From Chloroflexota bacterium (GTDB lineage Bacteria > Chloroflexota > Ktedonobacteria > Ktedonobacterales > Ktedonobacteraceae): DNA of 42,593 nt. Under the pieces are notes generated by a model, which saw only the letters and a program-made list of their open reading frames with translations, searched no databases and was not told the DNA's origin. Made by a program: the position numbers and the translations under genes. The stretch's first letter is position 1. Each line of letters opens with the position of its first letter. Location: the NCBI GenBank assembly GCA_005881495.1, contig VBHI01000316.1:1-42593 (forward strand). Reading direction: 5' to 3'. Positions 17,346-25,518 of this stretch are shown here, piece after piece.

Positions 17346-18095
17346 TCACTTAAGTATCTTCGCGATCTGATGTATGTCATTTCTTGCCTGATGTAGAGCA
17401 GTGTGGATGATATGCAGGGCAGTATCCAATTTAGCCAGGGTGGCAGTGTAGGTAGTGCGATTGTAGTTATAATTCGCAGGCGTAAGCGCCGGGAAGTCCC
17501 CCTGCGCCGAGTCGAACTGGGACTCCGCCGTGGTAAGCTGATTTTTGTAGTCATTGAAGAGCGTATTCAGTTGCGCCTTCTCGCCAGGAGGCGCATTGTT
17601 GATGGCCCGCTGCACTTTCGGCGCTACATTCCTCAACTTGATATCAACATTGACCGCCATATCCAGGTAGAGCCGCCGGTAGTCCCGTGGCAGCACAACC
17701 GCAAAAATGCGGAATTGCAAGAAGATGTTCTGCACGTCCTGCCGCGCGGCTTGAGCATTCTTCTCCACGTCCAGCTTAGACTTCAACGAGGCAAGGCCGC
17801 TCTGGTTCGTACCTACATCAGCTTGCAGGGTGTTTGCCTGGTCGCTGGTAATCAGGTTCTCGTTCCGCCGTGCCGTAATCTTGCCACTCAGAGTTGTAAG
17901 CGCCGCCTGGCGCTGTGCGATGTAATGATCGCCAGCGGCGATAAAACACTGCGTATCGGCCGGTGCGCACTTTTGAGGTGCTGTAGTAGCAGCGAAAGCA
18001 GTCGAAGGGGCGATGATACTGAGTGCCATTAAGCCCAATATGCCTATTGCAACGAAACGTCGTGGTATTTGCCGGACAGTTACTAGAAGTTTCAT
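17346..18095 (-). CDS. Secreted helical protein of unknown function
   Basis: The ATG at 18095 is preferred over 18131 because GGAGG precedes it and the signal peptide then starts normally. Residues about 1-37 form a signal peptide with a twin-Arg-free RRF start and an IIAPSTAFA cleavage site. The mature protein of about 210 residues is rich in Ala, Gln and charged residues with heptad-like spacing (QAALTTLSGKITARRNE, KLDTALHIIHTALHQARN), suggesting a helical bundle. Two cysteines (KCAPADTQC) near the mature N-terminus could form a disulfide. It lies 78 bases downstream of a lipoprotein gene on the same strand, and the two likely form an envelope operon. The function is unknown. Confidence 0.7.
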   Translation of the reverse strand: MKLLVTVRQIPRRFVAIGILGLMALSIIAPSTAFAATTAPQKCAPADTQCFIAAGDHYIAQRQAALTTLSGKITARRNENLITSDQANTLQADVGTNQSGLASLKSKLDVEKNAQAARQDVQNIFLQFRIFAVVLPRDYRRLYLDMAVNVDIKLRNVAPKVQRAINNAPPGEKAQLNTLFNDYKNQLTTAESQFDSAQGDFPALTPANYNYNRTTYTATLAKLDTALHIIHTALHQARNDIHQIAKILK

Positions 18096-18173
18096 CCTAA
18101 GTTTTCCTCCAATACGAAACGAAATGTTCAAACTAACAAAAACTTTACATGCCTATATGGGTTTGTACTGGAA

Positions 18174-18488
18174 TCAAGGCTGTTGCCCGCCATCCTGGGA
18201 AGAAGCAGAGCTACTGCTATTGACATCGTTCTGCGCCCCATCAAGCTGGCGCATGATACTTTGAACTTGTTGGTCTATACTCTTTATTGAATTGCCCTGG
18301 TTATTACCTGTACCAGGCTGAGAAGGCTGGCCCGTTTGGGACTGCTGTGGCGCGGAATAATTGTTTGTCGCGTTGCTGTGGCTCGCATTGGCTTGCTGAC
18401 CACATGCGGCAAGCGCAAGCGACAACACAAGCGCAAGCATCACCAGAAACCATATCGATCGTTGACGCAAGTGAGTTATCCAGGTCAT
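18174..18488 (-). CDS. Small lipoprotein
   Basis: This 104-residue protein has a clear lipoprotein signal: charged start, hydrophobic core and lipobox LALAAC near residues 24-29. The mature part is a low-complexity Ser/Gln/Asn/Gly linker with one short helix (KSIDQQVQSIMRQLDGAQ). AAGGAG about 5 bases upstream supports the ATG. It heads a two-gene minus-strand unit with the secreted protein downstream. The function is unknown, but it should sit at the outer face of the cytoplasmic membrane. Confidence 0.7.
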   Translation of the reverse strand: MTWITHLRQRSIWFLVMLALVLSLALAACGQQANASHSNATNNYSAPQQSQTGQPSQPGTGNNQGNSIKSIDQQVQSIMRQLDGAQNDVNSSSSASSQDGGQQP

Positions 18489-18614
18489 ATATTTCTCCTT
18501 ACTTGTTATTCACTTTCCCCCATAGACACGAATTCTACTTGCCAAAACTCAAGAATATCTCAAGAGAGCATAAATGTTTGCTCAGTGTTTTGTTTAGAGA
18601 TAATAGCTTGTCTC

Positions 18615-18643
18615 TTGACAAGCAGCGCGTATCCTGTTAGAAT
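18615..18643 (+). promoter_or_regulatory. Sigma-70-type promoter of TetR operon
   Basis: TTGACA (18615-18620), a 17-base spacer and TAGAAT (18638-18643) form a strong promoter. It is followed at once by the palindromic operator at 18645-18684. Confidence 0.75.
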
Positions 18644-18644
18644 A

Positions 18645-18684
18645 ATGAATGAATATATATTCATATTAATGATCATTCATTCAT
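18645..18684 (+). promoter_or_regulatory. Probable TetR autoregulatory operator
   Basis: Perfect 10-base arms ATGAATGAAT (18645-18654) and ATTCATTCAT (18675-18684) flank an AT-rich core with further half sites (ATATTCAT, ATGATCAT). It overlaps the expected transcription start, so bound repressor would block transcription of its own operon. Confidence 0.65.
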
Positions 18685-18706
18685 ACTGAGAAAGGAACCC
18701 TTGAAG

Positions 18707-19336
18707 ATGCCCGATATCCACGATCCCATTCAAGAGCTGCTCATCAGCGCCCGGCGCAACCAGATTCTCGATGCGGCTACCACCGTCTTCGCCGAAAAGG
18801 GCTTCCACCGCGCAACGATCAAAGAGATTGCGCGGCAGGCTGGCATTGCCGATGGGACCATCTACACCTACTTTTCGAGCAAAACCGAGGTGCTGCTGGC
18901 AATTCTCAATCGCTTGAACGAAACGACCGAACGCGAGCAGCAGTTTGCGCAGGGAAGTGAGCAAGATGTGCGCTCCTTTTTCAGGGCGTACTTGCGGCAG
19001 CGCATGGCGCTCATCTGGCCCAATGCTGAGGTCTTTCGTGCGGTGCTCCCTGAGATGCTTGTCAATGCCGAACTACGTGACCTGTATTACCAGCGCGTGC
19101 TGGCTCCGACCTTCGCCGTTGGTGAGCAGTTTTTTCAAGCGCAGAGTGACCAGTTCCGTCACGTAGATATGCCTCTCACACTGCGGGCCATTGCCTCGAC
19201 CGTTTTGGGCCTGTTACTGCTCCAATTGCTCGGCGATCAAGCCATCGCCGAGCGCTGGGAAGAACTGCCGGAGGTCCTGACCACGCTGATTTTCGACGGC
19301 CTGAAACCCCATGAGGAGGCCACCGTCAATGAATAA
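18707..19336 (+). CDS. TetR/AcrR family transcriptional regulator
   Basis: The 209-residue product has the N-terminal TetR DNA-binding domain (about 15-62: ILDAATTVFAEKGF, then TIKEIARQAGIADGTIYTYF). A helical ligand-binding domain follows with a hydrophobic LRAIASTVLGLLLLQLL segment. The ATG at 18707 is used; a TTG two codons upstream, at 18701, is closer to the AAAGGA site and is possible. The stop overlaps the next start (ATGAATAA), so the membrane protein is translationally coupled. The palindromic operator in front suggests autoregulation. The ligand is unknown; it likely senses a hydrophobic compound. Confidence 0.9.
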   Translation: MPDIHDPIQELLISARRNQILDAATTVFAEKGFHRATIKEIARQAGIADGTIYTYFSSKTEVLLAILNRLNETTEREQQFAQGSEQDVRSFFRAYLRQRMALIWPNAEVFRAVLPEMLVNAELRDLYYQRVLAPTFAVGEQFFQAQSDQFRHVDMPLTLRAIASTVLGLLLLQLLGDQAIAERWEELPEVLTTLIFDGLKPHEEATVNE

Positions 19337-19793
19337 CCTCTATCAAAAAGGGATAGCGCGGAGATTGGAAACAGTCATCATCGCGTTTTTCGTGCTAGCT
19401 GTCCTCTTCGCATTGGCAGTGTATCTCGTTGATCCATCCATTTACACGAAAACACTCTTGCTCGAACCATCTCCGGCTGATCGATACCCTTTCCCGGCGA
19501 CGCTGTTTCTTGTGTGCCTTGTCGTTTTTATTGCCATCCTGAGTGTTGGCGTTGTGCGCCATTGGCGCTGGCTGTTCTGGCTCCTGCTCGTTGCCTTTGG
19601 ATTCTCGGTCCTCCAGGTTCCAGCGACGATATTACAGCTTACTGGCATTCTTCCAGACCCAGCCCCTGTCTGGTATAGTCTTCTTCGGATGGGCGTCGCC
19701 ATTATTGAGATAGGCATTGCTGTTTGGATGCTACAGATCTATCGACAATTTGGTGTGTGGGCCATGGGCAAGAAGAAGAAAACCAGCGGGTAA
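19329..19793 (+). CDS. Four-TM membrane protein coupled to TetR regulator
   Basis: The ATG at 19329 sits 8 bases after GAGGAGG and overlaps the upstream stop codon by 8 bases, which decides against the 19311 start. The 154-residue protein has four transmembrane helices (about 16-34, 56-76, 80-100 and 116-137) and a lysine-rich C-terminal tail, so both ends are probably cytosolic. No transporter signature is recognised. Coupling to the TetR gene implies its level is controlled by that regulator. Confidence 0.75.
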   Translation: MNNLYQKGIARRLETVIIAFFVLAVLFALAVYLVDPSIYTKTLLLEPSPADRYPFPATLFLVCLVVFIAILSVGVVRHWRWLFWLLLVAFGFSVLQVPATILQLTGILPDPAPVWYSLLRMGVAIIEIGIAVWMLQIYRQFGVWAMGKKKKTSG

Positions 19794-19880
19794 GATGCCA
19801 ATTGAAAGAAGGGTTGCTAACAGTTGCCAAATTGCGTGGATTATCATATACTATCTACAACTCTTTAGAGAGGTACGATA

Positions 19881-20114
19881 GTGCTGATGGCAAAGCAAGG
19901 ACAGAAACTGTTGCGGGTCGGTGCAGCGGCTCATGAATTGGGTTTGCACCCAATGACGGTGCGACGGTGGATCAAAGCCGGACGAATAGGGGTAGTGCAG
20001 GTAGGCCGCGAGGTACGTGTTCCCCGTTCCGAAATCGAACGCATCGTGGGCAGCATCGATGGGCGGGTTAGTGGGCAGGGGCAGAAGGATATCGTGCGCA
20101 ATAAAGCTCTGTAG
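19881..20114 (+). CDS. Small excisionase/MerR-like HTH DNA-binding protein
   Basis: The 77-residue protein is essentially one winged helix-turn-helix: LLRVGAAAHELGLHPMTVRR is the HTH, and WIKAGRIGVVQVGREVRVP is the wing, with the conserved WI..G.I pattern of excisionase (HTH_17) and IS607-type N-terminal domains. The GTG at 19881 is favoured by AGAGAGG 7 bases upstream; an ATG lies at 19887. There is no resolvase domain after it, unlike IS607 TnpA. Its last 15 or so codons run antisense into the remnant of a TMEM175-like gene, suggesting it was brought in by a rearrangement. It could be a stand-alone regulator or a remnant of a mobile element. Confidence 0.7.
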   Translation: MLMAKQGQKLLRVGAAAHELGLHPMTVRRWIKAGRIGVVQVGREVRVPRSEIERIVGSIDGRVSGQGQKDIVRNKAL

Positions 20115-20297
20115 TTGAGACTCGCTTAAACCGTCAGGTGGGAGGTGGATGTTGACGACGAAGAGCGTGAATGCGACTGCGATGACGCAATCGCTTAAAC
20201 CATAGATGCGCTGGACATTCGACCCTGGCGAAGGTCGAATGTCATCAATAAATCGCGTTATCCGTTGGGTAGGTGGTACAGGTGTCACCGGATTCAT
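20075..20297 (-). pseudogene. Truncated TMEM175 (DUF1211)-type potassium channel gene
   Basis: A minus-strand frame starting at the ATG at 20297 (AGGGAC upstream) encodes RIYGLSDCVIAVAFTLFVV and then NIHLPP. This matches the first-helix signature R...(F/L)SD...A.A.TL of TMEM175 channels, whose conserved Arg and Ser-Asp line the pore. Similarity stops about 70 residues in; beyond about 20075 the frame is only the antisense of the HTH gene. A normal family member has about 200 residues with six helices, so this is a broken gene. It follows the ClC gene by 28 bases on the same strand, suggesting a former ion-transport operon. Confidence 0.55.
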
Positions 20298-20325
20298 CTG
20301 CTGTCCCTTAAACAGGTCGGGTCGT

Positions 20326-21693
20326 CTAGGCTTCACCTGTACCGGCTGCAGCCGGTGCGCGGCGTTTCGGCAGCAGGGGCGTGAGCGCCTTCGATACCAG
20401 GAAGCCTATAACGGCCCCGATGACTATCACCGGCAACAGGTCGGGTTGCCCCCCCATGAGTCCGAGCAGCAGGGCTATCGTCAAGGGAATGGGAAAGCCA
20501 GCGCATGCGACGCCTGCCATCCCCGCGGTCACCCCCACACCCTCCGGAATGAACGGCAAGACCTGGGAGATCGCAAGGCCCAGTGTGCCGCCAATGAAGA
20601 GTAACGGGAAGATGGGGCCACCATCGAAGCCCGTCGCAAACGACGTGCTGGTGAGCAGGGCCTTGACCAGCAACAACAGGAGCAGCAACCCCGCGCTGTA
20701 GGCGGCCGGGTTATGGATGATTTGCAGCAGCTGATTCTGGCCGGAGTAGAGCGTCAACGGCAAGAACGAACCGATCAGGCCGATGACCACGCCACCCACG
20801 ATGGCACGGATGACCGGACGCTTGTTGAGTGGGGCGAAGACGAGGTGCATCACACCGAAGATCACTTTGAACAGGATGCCGATGACCCCGGCGATGACCC
20901 CGACCAACACAGCCGACCCCAGGTCATACAGGTGGGGAGAGGCATAGTTCGGGAAGCTGAAGATTCCTAAAAACGACGTGTGCAAGAGTGCGAAGTAGAC
21001 GCTATAGCCAGCGGCAGCGGCGACGAGCCCGGGGATCACGTGGCGATAGAAATCGAGCTCCTTGATGAACATGTACTCATAGGCGCCGAGCGCCCCAACG
21101 ATCGGTGACCCGAAGAACCCGCCGAAGGCACCGGCGATGGCACTGTAGACGAGCAGGGGGACGTCGTCTTTCTCGAGCTTGAGTCGATCGGCGATGAAGC
21201 TTCCAACCCCGCCGCTCAGAAACACAAGCGGGCCCTCAGGGCCAACGGCAGCACCACTCCACAGCGCAATAAATGCTTCGAGCAGGATGCTGGGCACGTA
21301 GCGGGGGATGATGCGGCCCGTCTTGGTGTATTGGCCCTGGGCAACTCCCAATCCCGCATGCTGTCTAAAGAACTTGATCGCGAGGCCGAGCAGTACGCCG
21401 GCCACGGTCAGCAGGATCAGTGGCCAGAATGAAATGCCGTTGATTTTGAAGAGACCGCTTGGCTGCTCGAAGAACTTGATGCCCTGGTTGTAGAGCGTGA
21501 TGTATGCCGCCGCGAGCACCGCGGCACCGGCACCGAACAGTGCCGCGTAAAGCATCATCAGGTAATAGCTGGTCTTGATCTGCGTCTCCGGTTCACCGCT
21601 CGTCGTGATCTCCACCTTCGCCTGCTCATCCGCAGTATCCTTGGCAGGCGTGTTGGTGTGAGAGCTCGAGGTATCTTTGGACTGGTCTGACAT
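20326..21693 (-). CDS. ClC-family chloride channel/antiporter
   Basis: The 455-residue protein has about ten hydrophobic segments and key ClC motifs. GPEGP at 151-155 holds the gating Glu153 that equals the external Glu of ClC-ec1, and GGPIFP lies near 360. The GSGIP-type first motif is replaced by a divergent AGLGVAQGQ stretch, so anion selectivity may differ. AGGAGG 9 bases before the ATG supports the start. The first 38 residues are a polar Ser/Thr-rich cytosolic tail, and there is no CBS domain at the C-terminus. It should exchange or conduct chloride (or another anion) across the membrane. A truncated TMEM175 gene follows it. Confidence 0.92.
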   Translation of the reverse strand: MSDQSKDTSSSHTNTPAKDTADEQAKVEITTSGEPETQIKTSYYLMMLYAALFGAGAAVLAAAYITLYNQGIKFFEQPSGLFKINGISFWPLILLTVAGVLLGLAIKFFRQHAGLGVAQGQYTKTGRIIPRYVPSILLEAFIALWSGAAVGPEGPLVFLSGGVGSFIADRLKLEKDDVPLLVYSAIAGAFGGFFGSPIVGALGAYEYMFIKELDFYRHVIPGLVAAAAGYSVYFALLHTSFLGIFSFPNYASPHLYDLGSAVLVGVIAGVIGILFKVIFGVMHLVFAPLNKRPVIRAIVGGVVIGLIGSFLPLTLYSGQNQLLQIIHNPAAYSAGLLLLLLLVKALLTSTSFATGFDGGPIFPLLFIGGTLGLAISQVLPFIPEGVGVTAGMAGVACAGFPIPLTIALLLGLMGGQPDLLPVIVIGAVIGFLVSKALTPLLPKRRAPAAAGTGEA

Positions 21694-21816
21694 CTGTTAC
21701 ATCCTCCTAACAACTCAACATTCTTGCATGATTGTACCACCACTTTAGGCTGACTATCTTTGGATAGGGTTCTGATTGATAGTATACTGACCAGGAGATG
21801 AGAATACATCCCTTAA

Positions 21817-22008
21817 ATGCACTACTTTCGGGTGCTCGATGCCTGTCACTACATCGGTCATGCCGCACCATCACACCTCTTTTTTCAGTTTGCTCGCGAC
21901 AATGAATTTGTTTCTGTAAAGGATGGAGAGCGCTACTTCGAGTTGGCCCGCGAACCAAAGCAGATTGCCTGGTATGATCACTGCAATGTTGATGGGCAGT
22001 TGGCGTGA
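21817..22008 (+). pseudogene. Remnant of an alpha/beta hydrolase C-terminus
   Basis: About 60 codons read like the last part of a dienelactone-hydrolase-type enzyme: HYIGHAAPSHLFFQFARDNE is the acid-bearing strand, and EPKQIAWYDHCN leads to the usual catalytic His region. There is a stop just upstream, no ribosome binding site and no N-terminal catalytic half. It is a gene fragment. Confidence 0.45.
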
Positions 22009-22773
22009 ACCACTGCGTCTCACTCTAAATGTATCAACGTGAAAAAAAGCTTGACTCCCTGTGGTCACATGCAAAGGCAGGCACAACAGCTCCACTTGAA
22101 AAGTGCAGGGATTGGTGCCTTTCACCTGCGCCTCTTAAGAGTGGGACGGCAGACTTCGCCCATAGCACAAAAAACGCTCTTCGTCCCAGTCTCGAAAGCC
22201 CCAGTTATTAATGCCCTGAAAAGCTGTCCAAACATTTCACCTCCCGTACGAGAACAGTGCCTCCTTGCTTTCTCAGCTTCATCTCAGTATTCTCACAGGT
22301 TCAACTCAGAGAGCTCAGTTATACTTATGTGCAGTACATTAAAACAGAAGCGCTGGCAACTGCTTCCTCAAAAGTACAGAGAAACTGAGAGAAGGAACTT
22401 TCCTTCAGGGAGTGAGCCTTTTTTCGGCTTGTGCAAGTAGAACATGACTCAACCATGTTGCGGCGGACGCTACCAAAATGAGAACGAAGCCCCTCCTAGA
22501 CTGCCACCACTAGGTATCTTTCGCCCAGTCATAATGCTTGAGTTTATCTCAGTCTAGACACGCAATGCGCAAACAGGCTCACTCCCTGTTGGAGATGCCC
22601 AGCAGCGAGTTGTGGCGCGAAACCCTGGCCCTGCAATAATGTATGCGGAAATCCTCACCTTGCAACGTCCACTAGATAGGTACTACAACGCCTCATAATA
22701 AACTTGAATTGTTAGCAACGGTGCTCAAGAGGAGCGCCAATGATTTCATTCGACAATGCAAGGAGATAATGAC
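22009..22773. other. Long non-coding stretch
   Basis: About 765 bases follow the hydrolase fragment. ORFs of up to about 130 codons exist but lack ribosome binding sites and have composition unlike real proteins. No RNA gene or strong repeat was seen. It appears to be decayed DNA. Confidence 0.4.
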
Positions 22774-23655
22774 ATGGCATCACCAAGCTACCTCGTGATG
22801 AAGGGTGATTTTGTGATTATAGGCAAAGAGCCAGATGGAGACTCTGTACGCTTTATTGCTGATGACCGGGATCTCTATCGATTTCTTCACCGTGCTTACC
22901 GTATCAAACCTTCACGCGACGGCAGCGTCCAGTTGCGCTTTGAGGGCGTCGATGCCCCAGAACTGCACTATGGTTCCGCAGCCCAGCCGTTAGGAGCAGA
23001 AGCACGTGATACCCTCCTGCCCTGGATGGGGTTTGACAATATCGTCTACGTGAACGACCAGTCGACGATGGTGAAATCCGCTGACCCAGCAAGCGTACCC
23101 GGAGCCATTTTGACTCAGGCGGCTGAAGCCAATGGGCGTCCCGTGTCTTATATCTTCCTGAACCAACAGGCCAGTCAGTTAGAGGAGGGGACATGGGTGA
23201 ACCTCCAAGAGGAACTCTTGAAAGCGACAATCAACTACCGCCTTCTCACTTCAGGCATGGCTTACTACACCGTCTACACCTCTACCCCGTTTGTTCACCG
23301 CCAACTCCTGCATGAAGCTTCAGCTGCCGCGCGCGAAGCCGGGCAGGGCGTCTGGCAATTAGACACGACCAGCGACTTTGTACTTGGGGATCAATCCTCT
23401 ATCGGTCCCAACGGGCAATTGATCCTCCCCAAATTGTTCCGCCGCTGCACAGACTTCTTAAAAGATGTCGCCAGAGGATACCAGGGGAATCTCTCCGACT
23501 GGCTCATCTGGATCTCAAAAGGTTCACGCAATGAGAACGACTTGGTGGCGATTAATGACACGATAGAGCTGCACCTCAGTGATCTGCTGGAACAGCGCAA
23601 CAGGCATATTGTGTTCAAGGCAGACCTGCTCGACATCACCTTCTTAGAGAAGTAG
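22774..23655 (+). CDS. Staphylococcal-nuclease-like protein
   Basis: The ATG at 22774 lies 8 bases after AAGGAG. The 293-residue protein has an SNase-type OB fold near its N-terminus: DGDSVRF at 21-27 and QLRFEGVDAPELHYG at 53-67, where Arg55 and Glu63 correspond to catalytic residues of thermonuclease. HEASAAAREAGQGVW matches the closing helix of the family. A large insert (about 85-165) separates the two halves, and a C-terminal extension of about 90 residues is unassigned. There is no signal peptide, unlike secreted nucleases, so it should act in the cytosol. Whether it still cuts nucleic acid is not certain. Confidence 0.75.
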   Translation: MASPSYLVMKGDFVIIGKEPDGDSVRFIADDRDLYRFLHRAYRIKPSRDGSVQLRFEGVDAPELHYGSAAQPLGAEARDTLLPWMGFDNIVYVNDQSTMVKSADPASVPGAILTQAAEANGRPVSYIFLNQQASQLEEGTWVNLQEELLKATINYRLLTSGMAYYTVYTSTPFVHRQLLHEASAAAREAGQGVWQLDTTSDFVLGDQSSIGPNGQLILPKLFRRCTDFLKDVARGYQGNLSDWLIWISKGSRNENDLVAINDTIELHLSDLLEQRNRHIVFKADLLDITFLEK

Positions 23656-23865
23656 GGGTATACCAGGGATTCGCGCCACGACTCGCTGCTGGGCATCTCC
23701 AAGGAGACATCCTGCCTGTGCTATCTACTGGTAGATGCGCACGTTGCTTACTGGAGTAAAACCCTGCACGAATGGTGACTGGGAATGGCGTCCTGCGCAA
23801 AAAAAGCTCAATATGGAAGCAAGACTGTGTACATAGCTAAATGCTTCCAGGAGATACTTACGGAG

Positions 23866-23937
23866 AGCCGATGAGGAGACTCGAACTCCTGACCGGCGGT
23901 TTACAAAACCGCTGCTCTACCACTGAGCTACATCGGC
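23866..23937 (-). tRNA. tRNA-Thr(TGT)
   Basis: The minus strand folds as a 72-base cloverleaf: acceptor GCCGATG/CATCGGC, D arm GCTC/GAGC, anticodon stem GCGGT/ACCGC with loop TTTGTAA, 5-base variable loop and T arm AGGAG-TTCGAGT-CTCCT. The anticodon TGT reads threonine ACA. The discriminator is T and CCA is not encoded. Confidence 0.95.
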
Positions 23938-23984
23938 ATGGCAACAGTATACCATAAGTAGTCAATATCCCCTGCTCAAAAACA

Positions 23985-24032
23985 GGTCTGGAAGAGGCTG
24001 GCAGCCGCACAGCTGCCAGCATCTTCCAGACC
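23985..24032 (-). terminator. Terminator of MFS transporter gene
   Basis: A 21-base inverted repeat with one mismatch and a 6-base loop lies 20 bases after the MFS stop codon. On the minus strand it is followed by TGTTTTTG. It also insulates the tRNA gene. Confidence 0.7.
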
Positions 24033-24052
24033 CCCTTATATCTCTTCTTTTC

Positions 24053-25177
24053 TCATCCCCTCAACAACAACACCGCCGCCACCAAAGGCCCCACCAGCAG
24101 CACCCCCATCCCCCACCCGAGACCCGCCTGGGAAGCAATCACCCCCACCAGCAACGGCAAAAAGCTCGTAATCGGCGAAAGCAGCGAAGTTACACTCAAA
24201 ACCACCCCCGATTTCGTCGGCTGTGCCGCGTACGCCTGCCCCTTAGCAAGCGGATACCAGTCTGCCTCCACCAGGCTGAACAAAGCCAGCATCACCAGCT
24301 TCACCGGCACAAAAGGCACCAGCAGAAACAGCGCAAAGCTCACCACCCCAAGCCACACACTTAACCGCAACAGCAGCACACCACGCACAAAACGCAAAAC
24401 CCATGGCAACAACACCCTTCCCACCAGCGAGCTACCAATAATAACAATCAACGTCGAACTGGCAAGAGCATCATTGAAACCAACGACATCATGGAAATAG
24501 AGCACCACAAACGCCTTCACCGGCATTTCCAGCAAAGGCAAAATCAGCGCCCAGCGCAACAAACCCGGATCGAGTGCCGCGGCCCTGATCGCCGCCAGGT
24601 TAGATGAAACCGTCGCCTCAACTTCCACCTCTGCCCCCTCCGTAGTCATCCCCTGCCGCGGAATGCGTACCCCCGCCAGGAAGAAAGCATACACCAGAAA
24701 CAATCCTCCGCCCGCCAGGAAAAGCACCCGCCAATCGACCCCAAAGGCATAAGCTACAGCCACCATCAACGGCGTAAGCAGAAAGCCCACGTCACCCGCC
24801 AGCATCCACCACGCCATCATCTCTTCATGCTTCCCTGGCGCAGTATCGACCAGCGAGGCCTGGCTCAGCCCAACAAATGGACCACCGGCAAAACCATATA
24901 GGATCACACCAAGCATCAGCACCAGGTAACCTGAAGCAACACCCATCAATATCAGGCCAAAGCCCGCCACAATCGTACCAGAAGTAATCAGCACACGACG
25001 TGACCAAACATCACCAATCACACCAAAAATGCCATCGCTGAGCACATCCGTGCCTTCCAGCAACGTGAAGAGGAAACTCACCTGAACATAGTTCAAGCCA
25101 AGTGCGGACCGTACAGCGGGGAGAACAGCTGCCAGCAGATTACTAAACCACTCATTAATGAATTCAACGCCCAACAA
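24053..25177 (-). CDS. MFS transporter, start region disrupted by TGA
   Basis: The open frame from a TTG at 25177 encodes 374 residues with about ten to eleven hydrophobic helices and an MFS loop-2/3 motif (GVIGDVWSRRVLITSG). No ribosome binding site precedes this TTG. Reading upstream in the same frame gives an ATG at 25207 with AGAGG 7 bases before it, then four sense codons and a TGA at 25192-25190. The N-terminus would be MKSRR(stop)LTISLLGVEF. A Trp codon there would fit the family, so the gene may carry a TGG-to-TGA nonsense mutation, be read through, or contain a sequencing error. The substrate is unknown. Confidence 0.75.
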   Translation of the reverse strand: MLGVEFINEWFSNLLAAVLPAVRSALGLNYVQVSFLFTLLEGTDVLSDGIFGVIGDVWSRRVLITSGTIVAGFGLILMGVASGYLVLMLGVILYGFAGGPFVGLSQASLVDTAPGKHEEMMAWWMLAGDVGFLLTPLMVAVAYAFGVDWRVLFLAGGGLFLVYAFFLAGVRIPRQGMTTEGAEVEVEATVSSNLAAIRAAALDPGLLRWALILPLLEMPVKAFVVLYFHDVVGFNDALASSTLIVIIGSSLVGRVLLPWVLRFVRGVLLLRLSVWLGVVSFALFLLVPFVPVKLVMLALFSLVEADWYPLAKGQAYAAQPTKSGVVLSVTSLLSPITSFLPLLVGVIASQAGLGWGMGVLLVGPLVAAVLLLRG

Positions 25178-25310
25178 CGAAATCGTGAGTCAACGTCTAG
25201 ACTTCATAACACGCCTCTTTATTAAATCTTTCAAACTAGCAACGGGAATACGCCGCAAAGGTACTCTGTTAATCACAAATGTGACATGATTGTACATGAG
25301 CAGCAGAATA

Positions 25311-25378
25311 GCAACAAGTCCCGATCCATTCACTGTGTTGGACAGCAACAAGTCCTAATCCATTCACTGTGTCGGCTG
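25311..25378. repeat. 34-bp direct repeats beside palindrome
   Basis: Two near-identical units beginning GCAACAAGTCC and ending with CATTCACTGTGT start at 25311 and 25345. The second runs into the large palindrome. Confidence 0.6.
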
Positions 25379-25418
25379 GACAGATCGCGGCGGCGCCGCG
25401 ATCTGTCCAGCCGACACA
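25368..25418. repeat. Perfect 51-bp palindrome
   Basis: The arms are 25 bases each around a single central base, from TGTGTCGGCTGGACAGAT to its exact complement, followed by AAAAAAATT. A second hairpin, GCGACC-GGA-GGTCGC, lies at 25434-25448. It stands between the divergent MFS and ion-channel genes. The A-tail is on the wrong side for an ordinary plus-strand terminator. It resembles the palindrome at 17276-17320. Confidence 0.7.
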
Positions 25419-25518
25419 AAAAAATTCTTGCGAGCGACCGGAGGTCGCGAGGCCGCAATCAACACAAATCAAAAAGAAAAGTGGGAACACCCCAAAAATA
25501 CCTCTCGGAGGAGCAAAC

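Noticed and set aside
19851..20336. A 161-codon minus-strand ORF as one complete gene
   Set aside because: Only the first part resembles a TMEM175 channel. The rest is the antisense of the HTH gene, so it was recorded as a truncated gene.
22039..22440. A 133-codon plus-strand ORF
   Set aside because: No ribosome binding site and a composition unlike real proteins, within a decayed region.
25311..25418. Possible CRISPR array
   Set aside because: Only two direct repeats, no spacer pattern and no cas genes; the adjacent palindrome explains the structure.
25368..25418. Ordinary rho-independent terminator
   Set aside because: The stem is followed by A residues on the plus strand, and on the minus strand the T-run precedes the stem, so the canonical stem-then-T layout is absent.
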